From: Mesorhizobium sp. AR02
GTDB lineage: Bacteria > Pseudomonadota > Alphaproteobacteria > Rhizobiales > Rhizobiaceae
Reading direction: 5' to 3'
Assembly (NCBI RefSeq): GCF_024746835.1
Contig: NZ_CP080531.1
Coordinates: 1,364,001-1,428,000, forward strand
DNA length: 64,000 nucleotides
Shown here: piece by piece, positions 33,684 to 42,239 of the stretch
How positions within the stretch are numbered: position 1 is the stretch's first letter
Layout of the letters: each line of letters starts with the position of its first letter
The notes under the pieces: generated by a model
The model's database searches: none
What the model was told of the DNA's origin: nothing
Seen by the model: only the letters and a program-made list of their open reading frames with translations
Position numbers and translations under genes: made by a program

Positions 33684-35249
33684 ATGAACACTGCCAACGC
33701 AGCCGAAGCCGTCCGAATGCGAAATGTCAGCATGCGTTTCGGCGGTGTCCGGGCGCTCGACGACGTTCATCTCGAGGTTAGCCCGGGCGAAGTGCACGCA
33801 CTGCTCGGTGAGAACGGCGCCGGCAAGTCGACAATCCTGAAAATTCTCCGCGGCGTGCAGCCGCCAACCTCGGGCACGGTTGAGATCGGCGGCGTGCCGC
33901 TGGCCACCTTCACCGCTGAGGCCGCGCGCAATGCCGGTGTCGCTATGGCGTTCCAGGAAATGAGCCTGATTCCGACGCTGACGGTGGCGCAGAACGTCTT
34001 TCTCAACCGTGAGATCAGGACCAGCGCCGGGCTCATCGACGACAGAGCCGCGGTGGCCGAATCGCGAAAGCTTTTTGCGCGCATGGGCGTCGAGATCGAC
34101 CCCAGCGCCAAGGTCTCCGACATTCCGGCTGGACACCGACAGCTCACCGAGATCGTCAAGGCGACCTCGCAACCGTGCAAGGTTTTGGTGCTTGACGAGC
34201 CAACCACAGCACTGTCGCAGAACGAGGTCGAGCGGCTGTTCGACTATGTGCGCCAGCTTCGCGGCCAGGGCGTCGCCATCGTCTATGTCTCGCACCGTAT
34301 GGACGAGATCTTCCGCATCGCCGACCGCGCTACCATCTTGCGCGACGGCAAGCACATCATCACCGCGCCGATGTCAGATTTCACGCTGGAATCGATGATC
34401 GCCCATATCATCGGCCGACGCTCTCGCGGCTTCTCCGACGTGGTGCGCGAGACGGCGACGATCGGCGAAGTGCTGCTCGAAACACGCGGCCTTTCGGGCT
34501 CCGGCAAGCCTATCGGTATCGATCTGACGCTTCGCCGCGGTGAAGTAGTCGGCGTCGCTGGCCTGCTGGGCAGTGGCCGCTCGTCGTTGGCGCGCGTGCT
34601 GGCCGGGGTCCAGCCGATGACTAGTGGCGAGATCCGGATCAAAGGCAAGGTGGTTTCGATCGCCAGGCCGCGAGATGCCATCGACGCCGGCATTGCGCTG
34701 GTGCCGGAAGATCGCGCACGGCAGGGGTTCGTCGCCTTCCATTCAGTGGAAAGCAACATCGACCTGCCCAACCTTGATCGCCTTTCGACTAAGACATGGG
34801 TCGATCGCACCAAGTCGGCGGCACTGGCCGAAAGCTCGATCCAGCGCCTGCGCATCAAGACCGACTCGCGCAAGGCGACCATCAGGACACTGTCGGGCGG
34901 GAATGCGCAGAAGGTGGTCATCGCCAAATGGCTGGCGACCGAACCGGAGGTGCTGATCCTCGACGAACCAACCGCCGGCATCGACATCGGTTCGAAATCG
35001 GAGATCGTGACACTCATCCGCAACCTCGCCAAATCCGGCAAGGCAATCCTGGTGCTGTCGTCGGAGCTGCAGGAACTGCTCGCCGCTTGCGATCGCATCC
35101 TAGTGATGTCGGAAGGCCGCATCGTGCGCGACATCGCCCGTCACGACCTCGATGACGCCACCAAGGCGGACTCGATCGACAGCCTTCAGCACGCCGAACA
35201 GAAACTCAACAAATTCATGCAGGAAGCCCGCGGAGGAACCATCCAATGA
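33684..35249 (+). CDS. Sugar ABC transporter ATP-binding protein (RbsA-like, two domains)
   Basis: 521 residues from ATG 33684. N-terminal domain has a complete Walker A (GENGAGKST) and Walker B (VLVLDEPTTAL) but a degenerate signature (IPAGHRQL). The C-terminal domain has a degenerate Walker A (GLLGSGRSS), a good signature (LSGGNAQK) and Walker B (VLILDEPTAGIDIGSK). This asymmetry is normal for CUT2 ribose-type ATPases, where the halves complement each other. The stop overlaps the permease start (ATGA, 35246-35249). Confidence 0.95.
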   Translation: MNTANAAEAVRMRNVSMRFGGVRALDDVHLEVSPGEVHALLGENGAGKSTILKILRGVQPPTSGTVEIGGVPLATFTAEAARNAGVAMAFQEMSLIPTLTVAQNVFLNREIRTSAGLIDDRAAVAESRKLFARMGVEIDPSAKVSDIPAGHRQLTEIVKATSQPCKVLVLDEPTTALSQNEVERLFDYVRQLRGQGVAIVYVSHRMDEIFRIADRATILRDGKHIITAPMSDFTLESMIAHIIGRRSRGFSDVVRETATIGEVLLETRGLSGSGKPIGIDLTLRRGEVVGVAGLLGSGRSSLARVLAGVQPMTSGEIRIKGKVVSIARPRDAIDAGIALVPEDRARQGFVAFHSVESNIDLPNLDRLSTKTWVDRTKSAALAESSIQRLRIKTDSRKATIRTLSGGNAQKVVIAKWLATEPEVLILDEPTAGIDIGSKSEIVTLIRNLAKSGKAILVLSSELQELLAACDRILVMSEGRIVRDIARHDLDDATKADSIDSLQHAEQKLNKFMQEARGGTIQ

Positions 35250-36208
35250 CCGACACGGCCGCATCAGCCAGCAAATTCTCGGCACTGGCCAACTGGCGTG
35301 AATACATCATCTATATCGGTTTCCTGGTGATCTTCCTCGTCTTTGCCGCGACGCTGGGCGACAGGGGCTTTCTCGACCCCAACAACCTGTTGAACATTAT
35401 CCGTCAGACCGCGATCATCGCCGTGGTCTCGGTGACTATGACCTTTGTGCTCAGCACTGGCGAGATCGACCTTTCGGTCGGTGCTGTTGCGGGCCTCGCG
35501 TCCGTCGCCACGGCAATGGGCATCGACCAGTTCGGCATCGCCGGCGGCATCCTTTACGGCTTGGGCACCGGCGTTGTCGTCGGCGCCGTCAATGGCTGGC
35601 TGACCACCGGCATCGGCATTCCTTCGTTCCTCACCACCCTTGCCATGATGGGCATCGCACGCGGCGTCGCCATGTGGATCAGCGGCACCGCGGCGATCCC
35701 CATCCTTAGCAAGCCCTACGCGGCAATCTTCGGCGCCGGTAACCTCGGCCCGATACCTAGCCTGCTGATCTGGGTGGCAATCATCGGCATCGCCGGCCAC
35801 ATCGTGCTTCGCCGCACCACGTTCGGACGACGCGTGCTGGCCACCGGCGGCAACGAGACATCGGCACGCTACTCCGGGGTCAACACCGCCTCTATAAAAT
35901 TCCGCGTGCTGATGCTGTCGTCCGTGGCGGCCGCCTTGGCCGGCATGCTCTATGCGGGCCGTCTCCATTCCGGCCGCTTCCAGTTCGGCGAAGGCGACGA
36001 GCTTTCGGTGATCGCCGCAGCCGTGCTTGGCGGCACCAGCCTGTTCGGTGGTGCCGGCACAGTGGTCGGCTCTATCATGGGCGCGCTGATGATCGGTCTG
36101 ATCAACAACGGCCTCGTGCTGATGGGACTGGAATTCAGCCAGCAGCTGATCGCTCGCGGCGCCATCATCATCATTGCAGTCGCCATCAGCCAAACGCGCA
36201 AGCGTTAG
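35246..36208 (+). CDS. Sugar ABC transporter permease (RbsC family)
   Basis: 320 residues, eight to ten membrane spans. CUT2 permease signatures are STGEIDLSVGAVAGL (about 73-87) and VLGGTSLFGGAGTVVGS (about 265-281). Translationally coupled to the ATPase by a four-base overlap. Together with the proteins at 32431 and 33684 it forms a complete importer. Confidence 0.95.
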   Translation: MTDTAASASKFSALANWREYIIYIGFLVIFLVFAATLGDRGFLDPNNLLNIIRQTAIIAVVSVTMTFVLSTGEIDLSVGAVAGLASVATAMGIDQFGIAGGILYGLGTGVVVGAVNGWLTTGIGIPSFLTTLAMMGIARGVAMWISGTAAIPILSKPYAAIFGAGNLGPIPSLLIWVAIIGIAGHIVLRRTTFGRRVLATGGNETSARYSGVNTASIKFRVLMLSSVAAALAGMLYAGRLHSGRFQFGEGDELSVIAAAVLGGTSLFGGAGTVVGSIMGALMIGLINNGLVLMGLEFSQQLIARGAIIIIAVAISQTRKR

Positions 36209-36312
36209 AGGGACCGCAGGAGACCACAGGCTGGGCGTTGCCAGGCATCAGGCTTGTGGTGCGCAGGCCCGACGCGTCGACCCGAAAAGATAGTTGCAGC
36301 AAGGGACATGCC

Positions 36313-36972
36313 ATGTCTGACACCTTCTTCAATCCGCATCAGCGCGCCACCGTGGAGGCCGCGATGGCCCGCATCATTCCAACCGACGATACGCCGGGCG
36401 CACGCGAAGCCGGCTGCGTGGACTTCCTCGACCGCTATCTCTCCGGTATCGGCTACATCTTCGCCAAGCCCGACGGCTCCGGCTTCGAAGTTCTCGAAGG
36501 CGCATCGGCCAAGGCCTGGATGCAGCGCATCGAAATCATGCGCGAACGCTATGTCGCCGGACTGCTCGACCTCGACGCCAGCGCCCACGAGAGATTTTCG
36601 GCCGACTTCGTCGCGCTGGCGCCACAGCAGCAGGATGATATCCTCCACGAGTTGGAGCAGGCCGGCACGGGTGCGCCGACGACGCTCGCCGTCAACGACG
36701 CGCTCGCCGGTCCGGTTTCGCCCCAACCCGCGCTGCAGCAGACCTCAACGGAGGTCGATCTCGATTTCCTGCCGTTGCTGGTCACCCACACCCGCCAGGG
36801 CTTTTATGCCGACCCCGTCTATGGCGGTAACAGGGACCGGATCGGCTGGGAGGTGATCGGTTTTCCCGGCCCCGCCTCGCTGAAGGATGTCCACACCGGC
36901 CGCTACACCACGCTGCAGTATTTCGCCGAAGGCGAAGCGGACAAGGTCAGGGAGTTCCACGATGGCCTATAA
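36313..36972 (+). CDS. Gluconate 2-dehydrogenase subunit 3-like protein
   Basis: 219 residues from ATG 36313. The subunit-3 signature region is at the N-terminus (FFNPHQRATVEAAMARIIPTD, GCVDFLDRYL), and the C-terminal block FYADPVYGGNRDRIGWEVIGFPG is typical. There is no Tat or Sec signal, unlike the periplasmic gluconate dehydrogenase small subunits, so the complex may be cytoplasmic. Its end overlaps the GMC gene by 11 bases, so the two subunits are co-translated. It is the accessory subunit that stabilises the flavoprotein. Confidence 0.88.
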   Translation: MSDTFFNPHQRATVEAAMARIIPTDDTPGAREAGCVDFLDRYLSGIGYIFAKPDGSGFEVLEGASAKAWMQRIEIMRERYVAGLLDLDASAHERFSADFVALAPQQQDDILHELEQAGTGAPTTLAVNDALAGPVSPQPALQQTSTEVDLDFLPLLVTHTRQGFYADPVYGGNRDRIGWEVIGFPGPASLKDVHTGRYTTLQYFAEGEADKVREFHDGL

Positions 36973-38602
36973 GATCAAACCCGCGAGAACCGACGTCGTG
37001 ATCATTGGCGCCGGCGCGTCCGGCGCCGCCGCCGCAAAGGTGCTTTGCGAAGCCGGCATCAAGGTCGTGGCGCTCGAAAAGGGGCCGTGGCGGAAGAAGG
37101 AGAGCTTTGGCGGTGACGAGCTCGCCAACATCAATCGCTACAATCTGTGGCCGGACCCGATCCTCAATCCGCGCACATGGCGCGAGACCGCCTCAGACGA
37201 CGCGCGTTCCGAAATGTTCTGCCCGGTGCCGCAGATGGTTGGCGGCGGCACCGTCCACTGGCAGGGCTGGTTGCCGCGCTTCACCGAGAACGATTTCCGC
37301 CTGCGCACCGTGGCCGGCGACCTGCCGGGCACCAGCCTTGCCGACTGGCCGATCACCTACGACGAGCTCGAGCCTTACTATCTCAAGGTTGAATGGGCAT
37401 TTGGCGTGTCCGGCCAGCCCGGCGCCAACAAATTCGAGTCGCACCGCTCGGGCGGCTATCCGTGTCCGCCAATGCCGATGTCGCGCTATGCACAGAAGTT
37501 CATCAAGGGCTGCAACGCGCTTGGTTGGAACGCCTTCCCGACGCCGCAGGCCGCCTTGTCGCGCCCTTTCAACGGTCGCAAGGCGACGGTGGTCAGCGCT
37601 TTTGCACAGCAGCACGGGGACCCGACCGGAACGCGCTCGTCGGCGCTCAACGTCTTCATCCCGGACGCCGTTGCAACCGGAAATTTCGAGCTGCGGCCGG
37701 ACTGCGTGGTTCGCGAACTCACTCTGGACGGCCAAGGCAACATCAAGGCAGCGATTTACCAGGACGCCGACGGCGACACGATAGAGCAGGAGGCTGATCT
37801 CTTCATCCTTGCCTGCGGCGCGATGGAAACCGCACGCCTGATGCTGCTGTCGAAGTCCGGACGCTTCCCGACCGGCGTAGCCAATGGCAGCGACATGGTC
37901 GGGCGCAACGTCACCTTTCACGAATATTCGGCTGCGGTCGGCACCTATAACGATCCGGTCTATGCCTGGGCCGGCGGCGGCTATGTCAGCGCTTCGACCT
38001 TCCAACATTACGAGCACGACGCATCGCGCGGCTTCGTCTCAGGTGGGCACATCGCGGTGGCGGGCGTCGGCATCCCGCTGCCGATCAACTGGCGCATGCC
38101 GGGCACGCCATCCTGGGGCGCTGAGGCCAAGAAGAACGACCGCGACCACTTCAGCCATTCGCTGGCGATTGCCATGGTGCTGCACGACATGCCCCAGCAC
38201 GACAATCGCATAGACCTCGACGAAACGGTGGTCGACGCCTGGGGACTGCCGGTCGCGCGCGTGACACTGAAGCCGCACCAGAACGATCTCGACCAGGGAC
38301 GCTACCTGATCGATCGCGGTGCAGACATTCTGGAGGCCAGCGGCGCTTTGACCATCCGCAAGGTCTATGCCGACCGCGTCACCGGCAATTGCTCGCACCA
38401 GCATGGCACGGCGCGGATGGGCGATGACGGGGCGACCTCGGTGCTCAACAGATGGTGCCGGGCGCACGAAGTCGAGAACCTCTACGCAGTGGACGGATCG
38501 CCTTTCCCGACCGGCACAGGCGCCAACCCGACACTGACCATCATGGCCAATGCCTGGCGCGTCGCCGACAAGATCATCGCCGAACGGGGCGCGGCTGCGT
38601 GA
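36962..38602 (+). CDS. GMC-family FAD oxidoreductase (sugar/glycoside dehydrogenase type)
   Basis: 546 residues from ATG 36962. FAD-binding motif VVIIGAGASGAAAAKVL at about 12-28, substrate-domain blocks MVGGGTVHWQGW (about 98) and CGAMETARLML (about 285). The C-terminal catalytic region carries His residues in NCSHQHGTARMG and the closing GANPTLTIMANAWRVAD. With the subunit-3 partner it matches two of the three parts of gluconate 2-dehydrogenase or glucoside 3-dehydrogenase; no cytochrome c subunit is encoded here, so the electron acceptor is unknown. Likely reaction: oxidation of a sugar or glycoside hydroxyl, giving a keto-sugar for the downstream enzymes. Confidence 0.92.
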   Translation: MAYKIKPARTDVVIIGAGASGAAAAKVLCEAGIKVVALEKGPWRKKESFGGDELANINRYNLWPDPILNPRTWRETASDDARSEMFCPVPQMVGGGTVHWQGWLPRFTENDFRLRTVAGDLPGTSLADWPITYDELEPYYLKVEWAFGVSGQPGANKFESHRSGGYPCPPMPMSRYAQKFIKGCNALGWNAFPTPQAALSRPFNGRKATVVSAFAQQHGDPTGTRSSALNVFIPDAVATGNFELRPDCVVRELTLDGQGNIKAAIYQDADGDTIEQEADLFILACGAMETARLMLLSKSGRFPTGVANGSDMVGRNVTFHEYSAAVGTYNDPVYAWAGGGYVSASTFQHYEHDASRGFVSGGHIAVAGVGIPLPINWRMPGTPSWGAEAKKNDRDHFSHSLAIAMVLHDMPQHDNRIDLDETVVDAWGLPVARVTLKPHQNDLDQGRYLIDRGADILEASGALTIRKVYADRVTGNCSHQHGTARMGDDGATSVLNRWCRAHEVENLYAVDGSPFPTGTGANPTLTIMANAWRVADKIIAERGAAA

Positions 38603-38672
38603 TGGCCGGCGGGAGGCCGCCAAGGTCTGCCGCCCGCCACGTCTCAGGTCGACCGCAGCAATGGAGAGCGCC

Positions 38673-39839
38673 ATGAGCGGCAACCGTTTCGCTGGAAGGC
38701 GTGGCCGCATCCGTCTGGGGATGATAGGCGGCGGCGAAGGAGCCTTCATCGGCGCGGTGCATCGCATTGCCGCCCGGCTCGACGACCGCTACGACCTGGT
38801 CGCGGGAGCCTTGTCCTCGGACGCGGGGCGCGCGGCACGATCCGCAGCGCTACTCGGTCTCGACCCGACCCGCAGCTATGCCGATTTCACTGACATGGCG
38901 CACAGCGAGGCCTCCCGCCCCGACGGCATCGAAGCGGTCTCGATTGTCACCCCCAATCACATGCACGCGCCGGCCATCCGCGCCTTTCTCGATGCCGGTA
39001 TCCATGTCATTTGTGACAAGCCGCTGACGACGACGCTGGCCGAGGCGCTGTCGTTGCGGGAGGTGGCGCGGGTTTCTGGCCTGGTCGTGGCGCTGACCCA
39101 CACCTATACCGGTTATCCCATGCTTCGGCAGGCCCGCGCCATGGTCCGAAACGGCGACCTGGGCGACATCCGCATCGTCCAGGTCGAATACGCGCAGGAC
39201 TGGCTGGCGACGAAACTCGAGGACGGCGGCAGCAAGCAGGCCGAGTGGCGCTCGGATCCAGCACGCTCGGGGGCGGGCGGCTCAATTGGCGACGTTGGCA
39301 CCCATGCTTTCAATCTTGCCGGTTTCGTCACCGGGCTCGAGCCTGACGCATTATGTGCCGAGCTTACCACCTTCGTGGCAGGACGGCGGCTTGACGACAA
39401 CGCCCAGATAATGCTGCGCTATGAAAACGGCGCGCGCGGCAGTCTCTGGTGCAGCCAGGTCGCCATCGGCAACGAGAATGAGGTCAGTCTTCGCGTCTAT
39501 GGCTCGAAGGGTGCGTTGGAATGGACGCAGCGCGACGCGAACCAGCTGGTCTGGTCGCCGCTCGGCCAGAACCGGCAAATCATTACCCGCAACGGCGCCG
39601 GCGCGGATGAATCAAACAGACGTGCCTCGCGCGTTCCGGCTGGCCATCCTGAAGGTTACCTGGAAGCTTTCGCCACCCTCTATCAGGAAGTCGCCGAGAC
39701 GATTGTCGCCTTGCGCCAGGGTAGGCCGCTTGCGCCCGAAACGCTGTTCCCAACCGTCGACGACGGCGTCAAGGGCTTGGCTTTCATCGACGCCGCGATT
39801 CGTTCGTCGATTGCAGGAGGCGTCTGGACAAGATTGTGA
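38673..39839 (+). CDS. Gfo/Idh/MocA-family oxidoreductase
   Basis: 388 residues from ATG 38673 with GGAGAG 4 bases upstream (ATG 38661 is in frame but lacks a site). N-terminal Rossmann domain: IRLGMIGGGEGAFIGAVHR (about 14-32), VSIVTPNHMHAPAI (about 90) and the family EKP motif as CDKPLTTT (about 115). The C-terminal domain has GGSIGDVGTHAFNLAGF (about 204), with the usual Asp/His catalytic pair. It uses NAD(P)(H) to oxidise or reduce a sugar carbonyl, plausibly the keto-sugar from the GMC enzyme. Last gene of the segment 3 operon; att copy D begins 34 bp later. Confidence 0.92.
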   Translation: MSGNRFAGRRGRIRLGMIGGGEGAFIGAVHRIAARLDDRYDLVAGALSSDAGRAARSAALLGLDPTRSYADFTDMAHSEASRPDGIEAVSIVTPNHMHAPAIRAFLDAGIHVICDKPLTTTLAEALSLREVARVSGLVVALTHTYTGYPMLRQARAMVRNGDLGDIRIVQVEYAQDWLATKLEDGGSKQAEWRSDPARSGAGGSIGDVGTHAFNLAGFVTGLEPDALCAELTTFVAGRRLDDNAQIMLRYENGARGSLWCSQVAIGNENEVSLRVYGSKGALEWTQRDANQLVWSPLGQNRQIITRNGAGADESNRRASRVPAGHPEGYLEAFATLYQEVAETIVALRQGRPLAPETLFPTVDDGVKGLAFIDAAIRSSIAGGVWTRL

Positions 39840-39903
39840 TGATTGCCCTGCGGATCACGGTCGATCAGCGCAGCGATGCAAGAAAGGATTGATCTTTGGC
39901 TTA

Positions 39904-40747
39904 GGCTCAGGACCTATTAAATCGCTTGCGTGGATATCGATCAGTTGATTCAGTGGCGGCGCAAGGAGATGCTGTCATGGGTGATTTGATCTGGCTGTCG
40001 GAAGCGCAGATGCGCCGCATCGAGCCATATTTTCCGCTGTCCCACGGAGTGCCTCGTGTCGATGATCGTCGGATCATCAGTGGGATCATCTTCGTGATCA
40101 GGAACGGCTTGCGGTGGCGGGACGCGCCTACGGAGTATGGCCCACCAAAAACGATCTACAATCGCTTCATTCGCTGGAGCAGGCTGGGCGTGTTCAACAA
40201 GATTTTCGCGGCGCTCGCGGCGAAGGGCGGGAAGCCCGACCATCTGATGATCGATGCGACCCACTTGAAAGCCCACCGGACAGCAGCAAGTCTGCTCAAA
40301 AAGGGGCTGTTCCCCGACGTATCGGACGTACCAAAGGCGGCCTGAACTCGAAGCTACATGCCGTCTGCGACGGCAAAGGCAGACCGCTGGTGATGCTGTT
40401 GAGCGAGGGGCAGATGAGCGACTACAAAGGCGCTGCCCTCATGATCGATGCTTTGCCCAGGGCCAAAGCCTTGCTCGCAGACAGGGGCTATGACGCCGAC
40501 TGGTTCCGCGCTGCTCTCGCAGAGCGCAAGATCACCGCCTGCATCCCGTCAAAGGTCAACCGAAAGGTGCCGATCCCCCACGACGCCGCACTCTATGGCC
40601 AGCGCCACAAGATTGAGAACATGTTCGGCAGGCTCAAGGATTGGCGGCGCATTCACACCCGCTATGACCGCTGTGCGCACACCTTCATGTCTGCCATCTG
40701 CATCGCAGCCACCGTCATTTTCTGGCTCAATCAATGAGTCCTGAGCC
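39904..40747 (+). mobile_element. IS5-family (IS427-group-like) insertion sequence inside att copy D
   Basis: 844 bp, terminal inverted repeats GGCTCAGGAC at both ends (39904 and, reversed, at 40747), flanked by TA on each side (39902-39903 and 40748-40749), the short target duplication of this group. Contains a two-frame transposase. The element looks complete. Confidence 0.9.
39977..40737 (+). CDS. IS5-family transposase in two overlapping frames (orfA/orfB)
   Basis: orfA starts at ATG 39977 with AAGGAG upstream (MGDLIWLSEAQMRRIEPYF ... LRWRDAPTEYGPPKTIYNRF, IDATHLKAHRTA) and ends at 40345. The C-terminal half (RRIGRTKGGLNSKLHAV, LLADRGYDADWFRAAL, RHKIENMFGRLKDWRRI) is in the -1 frame, ending at 40737. 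The join falls at CTCAAAAAGGGG (about 40297-40308), an A-run suited to -1 ribosomal slippage, as known for this group. DDE residues are split: Asp in IDATHLK (orfA), Asp in LLADRGYD and Glu in HKIENMFG (orfB). Confidence 0.9.
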
Positions 40748-40876
40748 TAGTTCGATCAAATCAAATAGTTAGATTTCTCTTTGCAACATTGTGACGGACC
40801 GAACAATGACCAGCCAAACATCTCTGATCGAATCCGGTGGAATGCCCGCACGCACTCGTGCGGGCTCGGGGCGAGC

Positions 40877-41197
40877 TTAAGCGAAACGGAAAACCCGCTC
40901 GGCGGCCTCGAGCAGGCCGTCGGCGATTTGGTTCTCCCCCGCCGTAAAGACAAACGCGGGGAACTGTTCCGCGCCGTCCGGCCCGTTTGTCCTTAATACG
41001 CGGCTTCGATCTAGATTGAGATGCCACCCGTGCTTCGCAGCGGCCAAAATTACAGCACGCACGCTTCCGAACATTGCGAGTCGGCCTGTGAGAAAGAGCT
41101 TGGCTTCGCGAGAACCCCAACCGTGAGGTGGAAGTCGACAGCATCCCATGAGGTTGGGCGCTTCCGTTTCCGGAATCTTGGTGGCGCCAGAAGGCAT
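40877..41197 (-). CDS. Hypothetical protein (106 aa), doubtful
   Basis: 106 codons from ATG 41197. The C-terminal part (FLTGRLAMFGSVRAVILAAAKHGWHLNLDRSRVL, AFVFTAGENQIADGLLEAAERVF) has protein-like composition, but no family is recognised and no ribosome site is seen. A perfect 9-bp hairpin GCCCGCACG (40844-40852) / CGTGCGGGC (40857-40865) lies just past its stop, which mildly supports a transcript end here. Could also be a fragment. Confidence 0.35.
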   Translation of the reverse strand: MPSGATKIPETEAPNLMGCCRLPPHGWGSREAKLFLTGRLAMFGSVRAVILAAAKHGWHLNLDRSRVLRTNGPDGAEQFPAFVFTAGENQIADGLLEAAERVFRFA

Positions 41198-41493
41198 CCG
41201 GATAGATGGACCGCGGTATCCCTAGGACTTCATGTTTGGGGCATTTTGCCCGTGTGAGGATGTTGGTTGGTTCCTGGGGATTCGGATTGGCAGATCCTCA
41301 GGATATTAACCCCGCAGGAATTGGAATGCACCATTAGCTTAGAGCGTTCCGGACGCGATCGGTCGTCTGGTAGGCAACCAAGGACAGCCCAGAACACCGG
41401 TCTAAAAGGAATCAATGTTCACTCCTGCCGGTGCATTCGCACCTTGCCCCATGTGCGGAACTTCTTGCATGATCTACCAGAAACGGGCGGCTG
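41198..41493. other. Intergenic region, no gene seen
   Basis: Only short shadow frames on both strands. Nothing recognisable. Confidence 0.4.
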
Positions 41494-42088
41494 ATGGCTT
41501 TTATTTTCTACGACACCGAGACCACCGGCGCTGACAGATGCTTCGATCAGATACTGCAGTTCGCAGCGGCTCTGACCGATGATGATCTGAACGTCATCGA
41601 CAGTTTCGAGATACGTTGCAGGCTGCTCCCACACATCGTCCCATCGCCAGGCGCCATGGTCGTCGCTGGTGTGCGTGTCGATCAGCTGTTCGATTTGCAG
41701 ATCCCGTCGCACTACGAGATGTGCAGGCGAATTCATGAGGTCTTGACGGCTTGGTCTCCCGCGACCGTGGTCGGCTATAGCTCGATCAGTTTTGATGATG
41801 AGCTGCTTCGGCGGGCCTTCTATTCGAGCCTCCTACCGATCTACCTGACCAACACCGGCGGCAATTCGCGATTGGACATCTTGCCGCTTGCGATTGCTGC
41901 GCACACCTTCGCGCCGGAACGCTTCAATTGGCGTGTCAATGAGAGGGACGGACAAGCTCCAAGCCCGATCGCGTTGCGCGGCCAATTGCTTTGAGCACAA
42001 CATCGCCCATGATCCCTCGGCCGGCGCTCATGCCACCATCCAAATTGCCGGCCTGATCAAGGAGCGAGTGCCTGTTGGCAATCCTTAG
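41494..42088 (+). pseudogene. Exodeoxyribonuclease I N-terminal fragment, frameshifted
   Basis: Reads FIFYDTETTGADRCFDQILQFAAA (DEDD motif I), VVGYSSISFDDELLRRAFY (motif II) and NSRLDILPLAIAAH, matching the exonuclease I (SbcB) N-terminal nuclease domain. Near 41955-41985 the frame shifts by one base and continues as RCAANCFEHNIAHDPSAGAHATIQIAGL (motif III region), ending at 42088. The C-terminal two thirds of the roughly 470-residue enzyme are absent. A truncated, frameshifted 3'-5' exonuclease gene; an intact copy would trim single-stranded DNA. Confidence 0.8.
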
Positions 42089-42211
42089 CATTCCGATCGA
42101 GGACCTAAGCGACCCGGTTCTAGCGAACCGTTTTCATCCCATCTCTCGTTTCAGCGTAATGTTGAAAATTGCTTTTTTGTTGAAATTCCCTTGACGAATT
42201 TCAGCTGATAA

Positions 42212-42239
42212 GGCAATTTCAGCAAATGTTGAAATTGCC
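42212..42239 (+). promoter_or_regulatory. Palindromic operator overlapping the AbiEi-like start codon
   Basis: Perfect inverted repeat GGCAATTTCA (42212-42221) / TGAAATTGCC (42230-42239) with an 8-base spacer; the start codon (42226) lies in the spacer. Further half-sites (TGTTGAAA at 42161 and 42178, AATTTCAGC at 42198) lie upstream, and a TTGACG -35-like box is at 42191. The arrangement suits autorepression by the winged-helix protein encoded here. Confidence 0.6.

Larger units (their letters stand above)
39873..40811 (+). repeat. att-like repeat D, interrupted by an insertion sequence
   Basis: Left part: GCAAGAAAGGATTGATCTT (from 39878) is a diverged tRNA-Thr 3'-end core. The right part resumes after the IS at about 40750: ATCAAATCAAATAGTTAG, TTTGCAACATTGTGACGG and CAATGACC, i.e. 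the conserved arm. Removing the IS and one TA restores a repeat collinear with copies A and C. Separates segments 3 and 4. Confidence 0.78.

Noticed and set aside
39926..40737. The two transposase frames considered as a broken gene
   Set aside because: The overlap and the A-run slip site match normal -1 frameshifting of this IS group; the element looks intact.
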